Part shown: piece after piece, positions 37,871-46,628 of the stretch
How positions within the stretch are numbered: position 1 is the stretch's first letter
Layout of the letters: every line of letters starts with the position of its first letter
Assembly (NCBI RefSeq): GCF_002847445.1
Contig: NZ_CP025430.1
Location: 3,211,001-3,275,000 of the forward strand
Direction: 5' to 3'
DNA length: 64,000 bases
DNA from: Paracoccus zhejiangensis
GTDB lineage: Bacteria > Pseudomonadota > Alphaproteobacteria > Rhodobacterales > Rhodobacteraceae
Position numbers and translations under genes: made by a program
The notes under the pieces: generated by a model
What the model saw: only the letters and a program-made list of their open reading frames with translations
Databases searched by the model: none
Told to the model about the DNA's origin: nothing

Positions 37871-39744
37871 CGCCGGGGCACGGCGGCGGGGCGGGTGCCG
37901 CGCTTCTGCGCCGCGATGCGGAAGGGGGCATTGGGTGCGCCGTAACCCTGGTAGCCGTTTTCGCGCTGGATGATCTCGAAGAAGAAGCCGCCGGGCTGGG
38001 TGGCAGAATAGAACTGGAAGAAACGGCCCCTCTCGTCCTCGTCGTAAAGCACGTTCGCGGCATGCATCCGGGCGACCAGATCGGCGGAAAGGCCGAACCG
38101 CGCCGCCACATCGTCATAGTAATTCGCCCCGATCTGCAGCACCGGAAAGCCGCGCGCGGCCATCGCGTCCGCCGTGGCGAAGATGTCATCCGTGGCCAGC
38201 GCCACATGCTGGACCGATGAGCCAAAACTGTCCGCGATGAAGCGCCCGGCCAGCGTGCCCCGCGCCTCGGCCCCGTTCAGGGTCACCCGCAGCCCGCCCG
38301 ATTGCACCGCTTGGCTGCGCACCAAACCGGCGGGGTCGGCCACATCTACCATTGGCGCCTTCTTCGCGTCGAAGATCGAGGTATAGAACAGTGACCAACT
38401 GAGCATTTCGTCATAGGCCATGGTCTGGGCGATATGGTCGATGCCGGTCAGGCCGGCACCCGGCGGGGCGGCTTCGGTGGTGAAATCCACATCCCAGATG
38501 CGCCCGAGGTCCGAGGTCGCATCAAGAAACCGGATCATGCTCCCGCCGACGCCGCGAATGGCCGGGATCGATAGCTCGCCTTCGCGGTTAGCCTGCGGAT
38601 GCGGTCGTGCCAGCAGCGCGGTGGCCCGATCGAACGCCGCGCGGGCATCGGGCATCATCAGAGCGATTTCCGAAACCGTGGTGCCATGGGCGACATAAGA
38701 GCTGCCGGCAAAGCCCTCGCTGTCGGTGTTGACCAGCACATTCGCGCCGCCCTGCCGCCACAGCGTGACGGGTTTCGAGACATGCCGCCCGGCGCGCGAG
38801 AACCCCAAGGCGCCCAGCATGGTCTCTAGCGCCGGGGCATCGGCCTCGGACGTGGCGAATTCGATGAACTCGATGCGCTCGACCTGTTCCGGGGCAGGGA
38901 AGGGCGGCAGATCGACCGGGAGGGCCGGTTCCTCGCGCCGCACCTTGTCCATCGTCGCGATCAGGCTGCGATGGCCGTCCTGCGCCACCAGCCGGGGCAG
39001 GCCGGCGCGGAACTGGTCGTTGAAGATCTCGAGGCTCAGGGGCCCGTCATAGCCGGTGGCCGCGACCGCGCGCATGAAGCCCGACACGTCCAGATCGCCT
39101 TCGCCCGGCATGTTGCGGAAGTGCCGCGACCAGTAAAGCAGGTCCATCGGGATGGCCGGCGCATCGGCCAGCTGCACGAAGAAGATGCGATCGCCCGGAA
39201 TGCTGCGGATGCTGGCCGGATCGACGCCCCGGCCAAGCGTGTGGAAACTGTCGAGGATCAAGCCGACATTCGGGTGATCGGCCCGGCGCACCACTTCCCA
39301 TGCGTCGCGGTGGTCGTTGATATGGCGGCCCCAGCACAGGGCCTCGAAGCCGACGCGGACGCCGTGTTTCCGGGCCAGTTCGCCCAGCTCGGCGAAATCA
39401 TCGGCCATGCGGCTGATGCCGCCAAGCGCCGCCGGATGGACCGAGGAGCAGACGAGGATAAGATCGGTGCCCAGCTGGTTCATTAGCTCGAACTTGCGCT
39501 CGGCCCGGGCGAAGGCGCGGGCGCGCAGCGGTTCGGGCAGGCCCTCGAAATCGCGGAAGGGCTGGAACAGGGTGATCTCCAGCCCGGCCTCGCGGACCAT
39601 GCGGCCGACATCCTGCGGTGCATGGTCCGAGGCGATGAAATCCTGCTCGAAGATCTCGATCCCGTCAAAGCCGGCAGCGGCAATGGCATCCAGTTTCTCG
39701 GTAAAGCTGCCCGAGATCGAGACCGTGGCGATCGAGGTCTTCAT
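37867..39744 (-). CDS. quiC: 3-dehydroshikimate dehydratase fused to HPPD-like domain
   Basis: The 625-residue fusion converts 3-dehydroshikimate to protocatechuate. The N-terminal TIM barrel (about 1-270) shows VGFEALCWGRHINDH (metal Glu), LILDSFHTLGRG (Asp), VQLADAP and LSLEIFND (Glu). After a proline-rich linker, a C-terminal VOC domain (about 290-625) resembles 4-hydroxyphenylpyruvate dioxygenase, with GIDHIAQTM, SVQHVALATDDIF and FFQFYS. This is the layout of Pseudomonas QuiC1. The gene is last in tctC-tctB-tctA-aroE-quiC and supplies protocatechuate to the adjacent pca operon. Its ATG overlaps the aroE stop as ATGA. Confidence 0.92.
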   Translation of the reverse strand: MKTSIATVSISGSFTEKLDAIAAAGFDGIEIFEQDFIASDHAPQDVGRMVREAGLEITLFQPFRDFEGLPEPLRARAFARAERKFELMNQLGTDLILVCSSVHPAALGGISRMADDFAELGELARKHGVRVGFEALCWGRHINDHRDAWEVVRRADHPNVGLILDSFHTLGRGVDPASIRSIPGDRIFFVQLADAPAIPMDLLYWSRHFRNMPGEGDLDVSGFMRAVAATGYDGPLSLEIFNDQFRAGLPRLVAQDGHRSLIATMDKVRREEPALPVDLPPFPAPEQVERIEFIEFATSEADAPALETMLGALGFSRAGRHVSKPVTLWRQGGANVLVNTDSEGFAGSSYVAHGTTVSEIALMMPDARAAFDRATALLARPHPQANREGELSIPAIRGVGGSMIRFLDATSDLGRIWDVDFTTEAAPPGAGLTGIDHIAQTMAYDEMLSWSLFYTSIFDAKKAPMVDVADPAGLVRSQAVQSGGLRVTLNGAEARGTLAGRFIADSFGSSVQHVALATDDIFATADAMAARGFPVLQIGANYYDDVAARFGLSADLVARMHAANVLYDEDERGRFFQFYSATQPGGFFFEIIQRENGYQGYGAPNAPFRIAAQKRGTRPAAVPRR

Positions 39745-40598
39745 ACCACTTCTTCCGTCGTCATCAGCTCGTGGCGCAGCGCGGCGGTATCAAGCGGCAG
39801 GCCCGCAAACAGCTTCCAGGCGTGGACGCCCTGGAAGAAGAACAGTTCCCAGCCCGAGACGACCTTCAGCCCATGCGCTGCCGCATCGGTCAGGAATTGC
39901 GTGTCGGGCGGGGTATAGACGGCATCGAAGGCCCATTCGGCGCCCGCCAGAGCCTCGCCCGCGATGGGCGTACCCTCGTAGCCGACCATGCCGACCGGGG
40001 TGCAGTTGATCACCCCCTGCACGCCCTTGGCGGCGGCTTCCGCATGGTCATGGACGCTGACCGTCATCGAGGGCGCGGCGCGGCGCAGGTCCTCGGCCAG
40101 CGCCTCGGCCTTGGCCTGATCGCGGTCGACCAGCCGCAGCGCCGAGGCGCCAAGCGCGATCAGCCCGAAGGCCACGGCGCGACCGACACCGCCGGTGCCG
40201 ATCATCAGCACTGCGCCGGGCGGGGTCTCGCCGCGCACCAGCCGATAGGCCGAGACGAAGCCCGAATAGTCGGTGTTGTGGCCTTCGGGGCCGTTTGCCC
40301 CGAAGATCACCGTGTTGACGGCACCGATGGCACGAACCAGCGGATCATCGATCCTGACCTTGGCCGCCCCGCGCTCCTTGTAGGGATAGGTGACGTTGAT
40401 GCCGCGGAACCCGCCCTTGGCACAGTCGGCAAAGACCTGATCGAAATCCTGACCGAGATCACGCGGGATCAGCCGGCGATAGCTGACCTCGACCCGGTTC
40501 TGCCGCCCCGCCAGCACATGCAGCAGGGGCGAGCGCGAGCGGGCGATATTGTCGCCGATCAGGCCCAGTTGCAGGGTCTTGGTGTCGGTCGTGGTCAT
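39741..40598 (-). CDS. Quinate/shikimate dehydrogenase (AroE family)
   Basis: The 285-residue NAD(P)-dependent enzyme probably works catabolically here, oxidising shikimate (and perhaps quinate) to the 3-dehydro form. LGLIGDNIARSRSPLLHV is the substrate-binding start with the SxSP motif. FRGINVTYPYKE contains the catalytic Lys, EGHNTDYSGF the Asp, and MIGTGGVGRAVAFGL the Rossmann loop. NTDYSGF rather than NTDGxG is typical of catabolic quinate/shikimate dehydrogenases. GAGGAGG lies upstream of ATG 40598, which shares one base with the tctA stop. A biosynthetic role is possible but less likely. Confidence 0.9.
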   Translation of the reverse strand: MTTTDTKTLQLGLIGDNIARSRSPLLHVLAGRQNRVEVSYRRLIPRDLGQDFDQVFADCAKGGFRGINVTYPYKERGAAKVRIDDPLVRAIGAVNTVIFGANGPEGHNTDYSGFVSAYRLVRGETPPGAVLMIGTGGVGRAVAFGLIALGASALRLVDRDQAKAEALAEDLRRAAPSMTVSVHDHAEAAAKGVQGVINCTPVGMVGYEGTPIAGEALAGAEWAFDAVYTPPDTQFLTDAAAHGLKVVSGWELFFFQGVHAWKLFAGLPLDTAALRHELMTTEEVV

Positions 40599-42115
40599 CA
40601 CCGTGCCTCCTCGTTGCGGGCGGGCAGCAGCCGTGCCTTGAGCCGGGTCCAGAGCGGGGTCTGGCTGAAGAAGATAAAGATCACCGCGAGGAACAGGATC
40701 AGCGACAGCGGGCTGGTGACGATGCCGTGGAAGAAGCGGCCCAGATCCTCGCGTTCTGAAATGATCGCCCGTCGCCAGTTGTCATCCAGAAGCCGCGACA
40801 GGATCACCCCCAGGATCACCGGCCCCAGCGGATAGCCATAGGTGCGCATGAAGTAACCCAGCACCCCGAACGCGAGCATCCAGTAGACATCGGTGATCGA
40901 GTTGTTGGTGGCATAGGCGCCGACGATGGAGAGCAGCATGATCATCGGGATCAGCACGGCGCGCGGCATCTCCACGACCTTGGTGAACAGCTTGATGCCG
41001 GTCAGGCCGAAGATCAGCATGAAGAAGTTCGCCACCACCAGCGATCCGACGATGAACCAGAACATGTCCGGCTGTTCGACCATCAGCATTGGGCCGGGGT
41101 TCAGCCCGTGGATGAAAAGTGCGCCGATCATGATGGCGGTGACCGCATCGCCGGGTATGCCAAGCGTCATCATCGGAATGAAGGCCCCGCCGACGGCGGC
41201 ATTGTTGGCGGTCTCGGGGGCGACCAGCCCCTCGATCGCACCCTTGCCGAAGGGCCGCGACGGCTTGCGGGTCACGCGCTTGGCATGGTCATAGGCCATC
41301 AAAGCGGCGATATCGCCCCCGGTGCCCGGCAGCGCGCCGATGATGACCCCGATGCTCGAGGTCTGCAGCGACAGCGGCAGGTATTTCTTGATCGTGCCAA
41401 AGCTGGGGACGATGCGGGTGATCTTCTGCTTGATCGCCGGGGTATCGAGATGGTGCAGTTGCGCCAGCGCCTCGCTGACGCCGAACATGCCGATCATCAC
41501 CGCGATGAACGAGATCCCCGACTGCATCAGCGGCAGGTCATAGGTAAAGCGGCCGGTGAAGGTCAGCGGGTCCATGCCCACCATGCCGATCAGGATGCCG
41601 AAGGCGCCCGAGAAGATGCCCTTGACGAGGCTTTCCCCCGACAGCGAGCCGACCAGCAGGATGCCGAGGATCGCCAGCAGCATGTAGTCGCGCGGCTGGA
41701 AGGTCAGGGCGAATTGCGAGACCGAGGGTGCGGCCAGCGCCAGCACGATGATGCCGATGAAGCCGCCGAAGAAGGACATGACCGTGGTGATGCCGATGGC
41801 GGTGCCGGCCTCGCCGCGTTGTGCCATGGGATAGCCGTCCATGGCCGTGGCGATGGCCGAGGGCGCGCCGGGGATGTTCAACAGGATCGCCGTGCGCGAG
41901 CCGCCATAGACCCCGCCCATGAAGATGCCGATCATCAGCGCGATGGCCGGATGAACGTCCCAGGAGAAGGTGAAGGAAATCAGGATCGACACCGCCATGG
42001 TGACCGAAAGGCCCGGGATGGCGCCGATATAGACCCCGGCAAAGGTACCAAGCGCGACCAGCGACAGAAGCTTCAGGTCGGTGAAGACGGTGAAGAAGGC
42101 TGAAAGGGCATCCAT
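40598..42115 (-). CDS. tctA: Tripartite tricarboxylate transporter large permease TctA
   Basis: The 505-residue inner-membrane protein has about 11-12 helices. GVYIGAIPGLSVTMAVSILISFTF and GVYGGSRTAILLNIPGAPSAIATAMDGYPMA are the TctA signatures, and GALPGTGGDIAALMAYDHAKR in the second half mirrors the first. With TctB and TctC it moves an organic acid by an ion gradient. Given aroE and quiC in the same operon, shikimate or quinate is the likely cargo. GGAGGTG precedes ATG 42115. Confidence 0.94.
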   Translation of the reverse strand: MDALSAFFTVFTDLKLLSLVALGTFAGVYIGAIPGLSVTMAVSILISFTFSWDVHPAIALMIGIFMGGVYGGSRTAILLNIPGAPSAIATAMDGYPMAQRGEAGTAIGITTVMSFFGGFIGIIVLALAAPSVSQFALTFQPRDYMLLAILGILLVGSLSGESLVKGIFSGAFGILIGMVGMDPLTFTGRFTYDLPLMQSGISFIAVMIGMFGVSEALAQLHHLDTPAIKQKITRIVPSFGTIKKYLPLSLQTSSIGVIIGALPGTGGDIAALMAYDHAKRVTRKPSRPFGKGAIEGLVAPETANNAAVGGAFIPMMTLGIPGDAVTAIMIGALFIHGLNPGPMLMVEQPDMFWFIVGSLVVANFFMLIFGLTGIKLFTKVVEMPRAVLIPMIMLLSIVGAYATNNSITDVYWMLAFGVLGYFMRTYGYPLGPVILGVILSRLLDDNWRRAIISEREDLGRFFHGIVTSPLSLILFLAVIFIFFSQTPLWTRLKARLLPARNEEAR

Positions 42116-42116
42116 C

Positions 42117-42686
42117 TCAGGCACCTCCGCCGATGAGGTTGCGGAAGAACTGCAGCATCTCGGCCTCGGGGAAGATGCCCGAGGGCATCAGCACGGTGAA
42201 GATGATGCGGAACACGACGTAGATGATGACGAGGACGAGGAAGGAAACGCCAAGCGTCTTGACCCAACCCTGCCGCCAGAGAAGCTTGATCGAGATGGTC
42301 AGGAACAGCATCGAGGTCGGCAGGAAGCCGAGCGGCTTCAGCAGCAGGCCATAGCAGACCAGCAGCACCGCCATGATGACCAGCGCCATCGGCAGGATGT
42401 TCTGCCCGAAGGTCTCGCCGGAAACCGGCGGCAGCTTGATGGTGCGCAGCATGATGAGGCCACCGGTGATGACCATGATCAGGGTCGTGACCATGGGCAG
42501 CGTGCCGGGCGCCGACAGCGCCTCGAAGCCCGAGATGTCATAGGCGCTCCAGAGCAGGAACAGGCTTGCCAGAAGCAGCAGGATGGTGAAACCGGCCTCG
42601 CCCGGGCGACGGGTGTCGCGGGCATGTTCATGAAGATCGGTGACTTCGTCCTGCAGCGCCTCTGTGTCGTGATCGGTCGGGGACAT
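42117..42686 (-). CDS. tctB: Tripartite tricarboxylate transporter small permease TctB
   Basis: The 189-residue membrane protein has four predicted helices and an N-terminal charged tail (MSPTDHDTEALQDEVTDLHEH). GEAGFTILLLLASLFLLWSAYDISGF opens the DUF1468/TctB domain. It lies one base before tctA and 104 bases after tctC. A strong hairpin sits in that gap. TctB sequences are poorly conserved and the call leans on position and topology. Confidence 0.9.
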   Translation of the reverse strand: MSPTDHDTEALQDEVTDLHEHARDTRRPGEAGFTILLLLASLFLLWSAYDISGFEALSAPGTLPMVTTLIMVITGGLIMLRTIKLPPVSGETFGQNILPMALVIMAVLLVCYGLLLKPLGFLPTSMLFLTISIKLLWRQGWVKTLGVSFLVLVIIYVVFRIIFTVLMPSGIFPEAEMLQFFRNLIGGGA

Positions 42687-42749
42687 GGCACCCTCCTTGT
42701 CGCACAGGTTTCAGGATCTTGGCGCGGGCCGTCTGCTGGCGCGCCGGAT

Positions 42750-42776
42750 CGCGCGGGGCCGGTATGGCCCTGCGCG
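42750..42776 (-). promoter_or_regulatory. Intercistronic stem-loop between tctC and tctB
   Basis: An 11-bp GC-rich stem (one wobble) with arms GCGCGGGGCC and GGCCCTGCGC closes a 5-base loop. It lies just past the tctC stop inside the operon. Such hairpins protect the 3' end of binding-protein messages and lower expression of membrane subunits. A similar element follows dctP at 51389-51412. Confidence 0.6.
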
Positions 42777-42790
42777 CTGGTCGTTTGGGA

Positions 42791-43795
42791 TTACTCGGCC
42801 GGTTTGGCGATGCCGAACTCTTCGGGCGAGGATTTGGTCAGACCGGCATCCTGCATCAGCCAGGCGGTGGTCGACTGCCAGCCATCGAGGAAGGTCTGCG
42901 CCTCGGCGCCGCTGAGGTTCAGCGAGGTAAAGCCGCGATTCTTCATCAGCTCGAGGAATTCCGGCTGTTCGGCGGCTTCCTTGTAAGCGGCGGTCAGCTT
43001 GGCCACGGCGTCATCGGGGGTGCCGGCCTTGACGAAGATGCCGAAGAACGGACCCCAGGGCAGGTATTTGTCATAGCCCGCATTGGCGGCAAGCGCGGTC
43101 GGCACATCGGGCAGGGCCTCGACGGGTTCTTCCTCGAACACGACCAGCGGCTTCATCGCGCCGGCCTTGATCCCCTCGATCGCCGCACCCAGAACGGCGG
43201 GCATCACGTCGATGGCGCCACCTTGCAGCGCGGTCAGCGCCGGGCCGTCGCCGTCATAGGGAACGAAGATCACGTCCTGCTCGCCCTCGACCGCGTTGAT
43301 CATGGCGGTGACCACCGAGGGCAAGCCGCCCGGGCCGGTCGAGCCAAAGCGCAACTCGCCGGGGTTTTCCTTGATATAGGCCAGCATGCCCGCGTAATCG
43401 TCGAAGGGCGCATCCTTGCCCGCAACCAGGATCGGCGTGCCGCGCGCCAGCACGTTCACCGGCACGAAGTCGCTGTAATCCTTCTGGCCCAGGCCCATGA
43501 CCTTGTAGAGCAGCGGGTTTTCCGCGCCCATCAGCAGGGTATAGCCATCGGCATCGCCCGCCGCGACCTGGTTCAGCGCGATGGCGCCGACGCCGCCGGT
43601 GATGTTCTGCATGACGACGGTGCCGCCCAGAACCTCTTCGGCATGGGGCGTCACCGCGCGCATGACCGTATCGGTCGAGCCACCGGCGCCCCACTGGATG
43701 ATGCCGGCGATTTCCTTGCTGGGATAATCCTGCGCCACGGCGCCGGTTGCGGTCAGCGCGAGGGCCGAGACGGCGCCGAGAATGAGATGTTTCAT
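42791..43795 (-). CDS. tctC: Tripartite tricarboxylate transporter substrate-binding protein
   Basis: The 334-residue periplasmic receptor has the signal peptide MKHLILGAVSALALTATGAVAQ. YPSKEIAGIIQWGAGGSTDTVMRAV is the Bug/TctC ligand-carboxylate motif; GSTGPGGLPSVVTAMIN and VPYDGDGPALTALQGGAID form the second half. GGGAGG lies upstream of ATG 43795; codons further upstream are not protein-like. It heads the tctC-tctB-tctA-aroE-quiC operon and is preceded by a LysR-type operator shared with the divergent FAD gene. The ligand is inferred to be a cyclic hydroxy acid. Confidence 0.94.
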   Translation of the reverse strand: MKHLILGAVSALALTATGAVAQDYPSKEIAGIIQWGAGGSTDTVMRAVTPHAEEVLGGTVVMQNITGGVGAIALNQVAAGDADGYTLLMGAENPLLYKVMGLGQKDYSDFVPVNVLARGTPILVAGKDAPFDDYAGMLAYIKENPGELRFGSTGPGGLPSVVTAMINAVEGEQDVIFVPYDGDGPALTALQGGAIDVMPAVLGAAIEGIKAGAMKPLVVFEEEPVEALPDVPTALAANAGYDKYLPWGPFFGIFVKAGTPDDAVAKLTAAYKEAAEQPEFLELMKNRGFTSLNLSGAEAQTFLDGWQSTTAWLMQDAGLTKSSPEEFGIAKPAE

Positions 43796-43871
43796 GGTGT
43801 TCCTCCCTTGGATCTTGTGAAGACGGGCTGCTCCTCCACCCGTTCTGGCCATCATCGCGGAGAAGGTGGCG

Positions 43872-43918
43872 TAACGTCAAATACCCAGATCATCGCGATG
43901 TTAACTTAATGTTAATCT
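43872..43918 (-). promoter_or_regulatory. LysR operator and -35 element of the tctC operon
   Basis: Read on the minus strand, AGATTAACA, four bases, GTTAA, then 17 bases and TATTTGACGTTA span 47 bases. TTGACG is a good -35, and GATGAT lies 18 bases later as a possible -10. The whole arrangement repeats at the same spacing at 44867-44913 before the FAD gene. The dyad overlaps the last codons of the LysR gene. Confidence 0.7.
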
Positions 43919-44844
43919 CACTTGGTGACGGTCGTGTCAAAGGTGCCCTGCGCGGCGGCGGTCAGTTCCTTTCGGAACCGCTCGATGGCGTATTCGGCAA
44001 AGCCCGACAGCGCCCGGCCTTTCTTGTGCGACACATAGACGGTGACGCCCGATGGCTCGGCCAGCGGGCGGCGGACGAGGCCGGGCATATAGACCTCGGC
44101 CACGGAAAAGGCATCGATCAGCGCGACGCCCAGCCCGTGCCGGACGAGGCTGACCACGGTCTGCGCAAAGCGCCCACGCATGGAATGCACCGGCTCGATC
44201 CCGGCGGTCCAGAAGGGCTCACTCAGCTTGGCGCCGTAAGGATCGCCCGGATCGACCCCGATCAACTGCTCGCCCGCCAGATCGTGGACCGAAATCACCT
44301 CCTGCGCCGCCAGCGGGTGATCCTCGGGCAGGATCACCACCAGACGCGCCTCGGCCAGCTTCTCGTTCTCGATCCCGGCATTGTCGACCGACGAGCTCAT
44401 GATGACGAACTCGCCGCGTTCCAGCAGCAGGTAATCCACGGTCTCCTCGATCTTCAGGATGTTCAGGTCGATGAAGAGGTCGGGATAACGCCTGCGGATC
44501 GAGCGGATGGCACGGGCGGCGATGAACTGCGCCACCGAGGGGGCCGAGGCAAAGGCCAGCCGCACATCCTCGCCCTTTTCCAGCGAATTGATCGCCAGCT
44601 GCAGGTTCTCGACGCCCTTGTAGACATTGCTGATCTGCTCGAAGACCGCGCCCGCCTCGACCGAGGGGATGAAGCGTCCGGCGCGGCGTTCGAACAGGCG
44701 GATGCCAAGCGATTCCTCGGTATGCTTGACCAGTCGGCTGATGCCGGGGGCCGAGACATTCAGCTGTTCCGCCGCACCGCTGATGGTGCCGCGCATCATC
44801 ACGGCACGGATGACCTCGACCTGGCGCAGGGTGATTTCACGCAT
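43918..44844 (-). CDS. LysR-type regulator of the tct and FAD-dehydrogenase operons
   Basis: The 308-residue regulator has an N-terminal HTH (REITLRQVEVIRAVMMRGTISGAAEQLNVSAPGISRLVKHTE) and an effector domain with DVRLAFASAPSVAQFIAARAIRSIRRRYPDLFIDL. It lies between the tctC operon (same strand, downstream) and the divergent FAD gene. Identical dyads flank both ends, so it is very probably the regulator of both and of itself. The inducer is unknown; a shikimate-pathway intermediate fits the target genes. Confidence 0.9.
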   Translation of the reverse strand: MREITLRQVEVIRAVMMRGTISGAAEQLNVSAPGISRLVKHTEESLGIRLFERRAGRFIPSVEAGAVFEQISNVYKGVENLQLAINSLEKGEDVRLAFASAPSVAQFIAARAIRSIRRRYPDLFIDLNILKIEETVDYLLLERGEFVIMSSSVDNAGIENEKLAEARLVVILPEDHPLAAQEVISVHDLAGEQLIGVDPGDPYGAKLSEPFWTAGIEPVHSMRGRFAQTVVSLVRHGLGVALIDAFSVAEVYMPGLVRRPLAEPSGVTVYVSHKKGRALSGFAEYAIERFRKELTAAAQGTFDTTVTK

Positions 44845-44866
44845 GGAGACTCGCCTCCCGGGGTTC

Positions 44867-44913
44867 AGATTAACACCGGGTTAATCTGCCTGCCAAATGG
44901 ATATTTGACGTTA
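44867..44913 (+). promoter_or_regulatory. LysR operator and -35 element of the FAD-dehydrogenase operon
   Basis: A perfect dyad AGATTAAC-N5-GTTAATCT (44867-44887) with LysR-type T-N11-A symmetry is followed after 14 bases by TATTTGACGTTA (44902-44913). The TTGACG lies 44 bases before the FAD gene ATG. The dyad also sits just upstream of the LysR start codon, so autoregulation is likely. A clear -10 was not found. Confidence 0.7.
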
Positions 44914-44954
44914 GGGTGCTGCCGCCCGACCCTGAGCATCGACAAGGGGGGCGC

Positions 44955-46628
44955 ATGGCCGAAGGGGTTGATCTGATCGTTCTGGGCTCGGGCGCGGCCG
45001 GCCTCGCGGCGGCGGTGACGGCGGCGCATCTGGGGCTGCGGGTCACGGTGCTGGAAAAGGCCCCGGTCATGGGCGGCACCTCGGCTTGGTCGGGCGGCTG
45101 GATCTGGGCGCCGGGCAATCCCGTCGCCCGGCGTGCGGGGATTCGCGAGGAGGATGGCGCGCCCCGCCGCTATCTCCAGGCCGTGCTGGGTGCAGAGTTC
45201 GATCCGGCCCGTGTCGATGCCTTCCTCGCCGCCGCGCCCGAGATGGTCGCCTTCTTCGAGACCCGGACCGCGCTGCAATTCGACGGGGGATTGCACATTC
45301 CCGACACCTATTCCGACCAGCCCGGTGCCGGAACTGGCGGGCGCTCGGTGATCGCCAAGCCCTATGACGGGCGCAAGCTGGGCCACGCGATCCGGTTGCT
45401 GCGCGAGCCCTTACCGGAGACCACGCTGCGCGGGCTGACCATCCAGTCGGGGGCGGACCTGAAGGCGTTTCTCACGGCCACCCGTTCGGTCCGCAGTTTC
45501 GCCTATGTTGCCAGCCGTGTCGGTCGGCATATCGTCGATCTGGCGATCCATCGCCGCGGCATGCAGTTGCGCAATGGCAGCGCGCTGATCGCCCGGCTGC
45601 TCCGCTCGGCGCTGAAGGTGGGCGTTGAGCTGCGGACCAATGTTACCGTCACCGCGCTGATGCGCGAGGGCGCGCGCGTCATCGGCGTTGAGACCTCCGC
45701 CGGGCCGCTGATGGCCGCGCGTGGCGTGGTTCTGGCCACCGGCGGCTTTCCCCATGACGCCGCCCGCCGCGCTGCGCTGCTGCCTCGCGACGGCGAGCAT
45801 CTGACGCTGGCTGTGCCCACGGCCACCGGCGATGGCGCGCGGCTGGCCGAGGCCGTTGGTGCCGCCTTTCGCGCGAATGCCGCGCAGCCCATGGCCTTTT
45901 GCCCGGTTAGTCGGGCGGTCTGGCCCTCGGGCCGGGTCGGCGGCTTTCCCCATATCATCGATCGCGGCAAGCCCGGGCTGATCGGCGTGCTGGCCGATGG
46001 CCGGCGCTTCTGCAACGAGGGCCTGGGCTATCACGACTATGTCCGCGACATGCTGGCAGCGATCCCGGAAGACCAGCCCGCGCGGTCATGGCTGATCTGC
46101 GATCACCGATTCATCCGCCGCTATGGCTTGGGCATCGTGCGGCCCGCGCCGCTGCCGCTCGGGGGCTGGCTCCGCTCGGGCTATCTGAAGCGCGGCGCGA
46201 CGCTGGCCGAACTGGCCGCAGTGACGGGGATCGATGCCGAGGGGCTGGCGCAGACCGTTGAACGCTTCAACGCCCATGCGGCGCGGGGCGAGGACCCCGA
46301 TTTCGGTCGTGGCAGCACCGCCTATATGCGTTTGCAAGGCGATGCCGGGCAGAAGCCGAACCCCTGCCTCGTCCCGATCGAGCGCGCGCCCTTCTACGCC
46401 GTCGAGGTTGTACCCGGCAGTTTCGGCAGCTTTGCCGGCCTTGCCACCGATGCCGAGGCGCGAGTGCTGGACGGCGTGGGCGCGCCCATTCCCGGCCTCT
46501 ATGCCGCCGGCACGGACAGCCTGAGTGTCTTTGGCGGACACTATCCGGCGGGCGGGATCAATCTCGGCCCGGCCTTGACCTTCGGTTTCATCGCCGCGCG
46601 CCATGCGGCAGAAGGGGCGACCCCATGA
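44955..46628 (+). CDS. FAD-dependent dehydrogenase, fumarate reductase/ketosteroid dehydrogenase-like
   Basis: The 557-residue FAD_binding_2 flavoprotein begins with the dinucleotide motif VLGSGAAGLAAAVTAAHLGLRVTVLEK. GGTSAWSGGWIWAPGN is the substrate-side block of 3-ketosteroid dehydrogenase and flavocytochrome-type relatives, GVVLATGGFPHDAARRAAL the second FAD strand, and SLSVFGGHYPAGGINLGPALTFGFIAARHA the C-terminal FAD block. No signal peptide is present. It is divergent from the LysR gene and coupled by overlap to a TIM-barrel gene. It may dehydrogenate a cyclic carboxylate related to shikimate or quinate, an inference from context. Electron acceptor unknown. Confidence 0.85.
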   Translation: MAEGVDLIVLGSGAAGLAAAVTAAHLGLRVTVLEKAPVMGGTSAWSGGWIWAPGNPVARRAGIREEDGAPRRYLQAVLGAEFDPARVDAFLAAAPEMVAFFETRTALQFDGGLHIPDTYSDQPGAGTGGRSVIAKPYDGRKLGHAIRLLREPLPETTLRGLTIQSGADLKAFLTATRSVRSFAYVASRVGRHIVDLAIHRRGMQLRNGSALIARLLRSALKVGVELRTNVTVTALMREGARVIGVETSAGPLMAARGVVLATGGFPHDAARRAALLPRDGEHLTLAVPTATGDGARLAEAVGAAFRANAAQPMAFCPVSRAVWPSGRVGGFPHIIDRGKPGLIGVLADGRRFCNEGLGYHDYVRDMLAAIPEDQPARSWLICDHRFIRRYGLGIVRPAPLPLGGWLRSGYLKRGATLAELAAVTGIDAEGLAQTVERFNAHAARGEDPDFGRGSTAYMRLQGDAGQKPNPCLVPIERAPFYAVEVVPGSFGSFAGLATDAEARVLDGVGAPIPGLYAAGTDSLSVFGGHYPAGGINLGPALTFGFIAARHAAEGATP

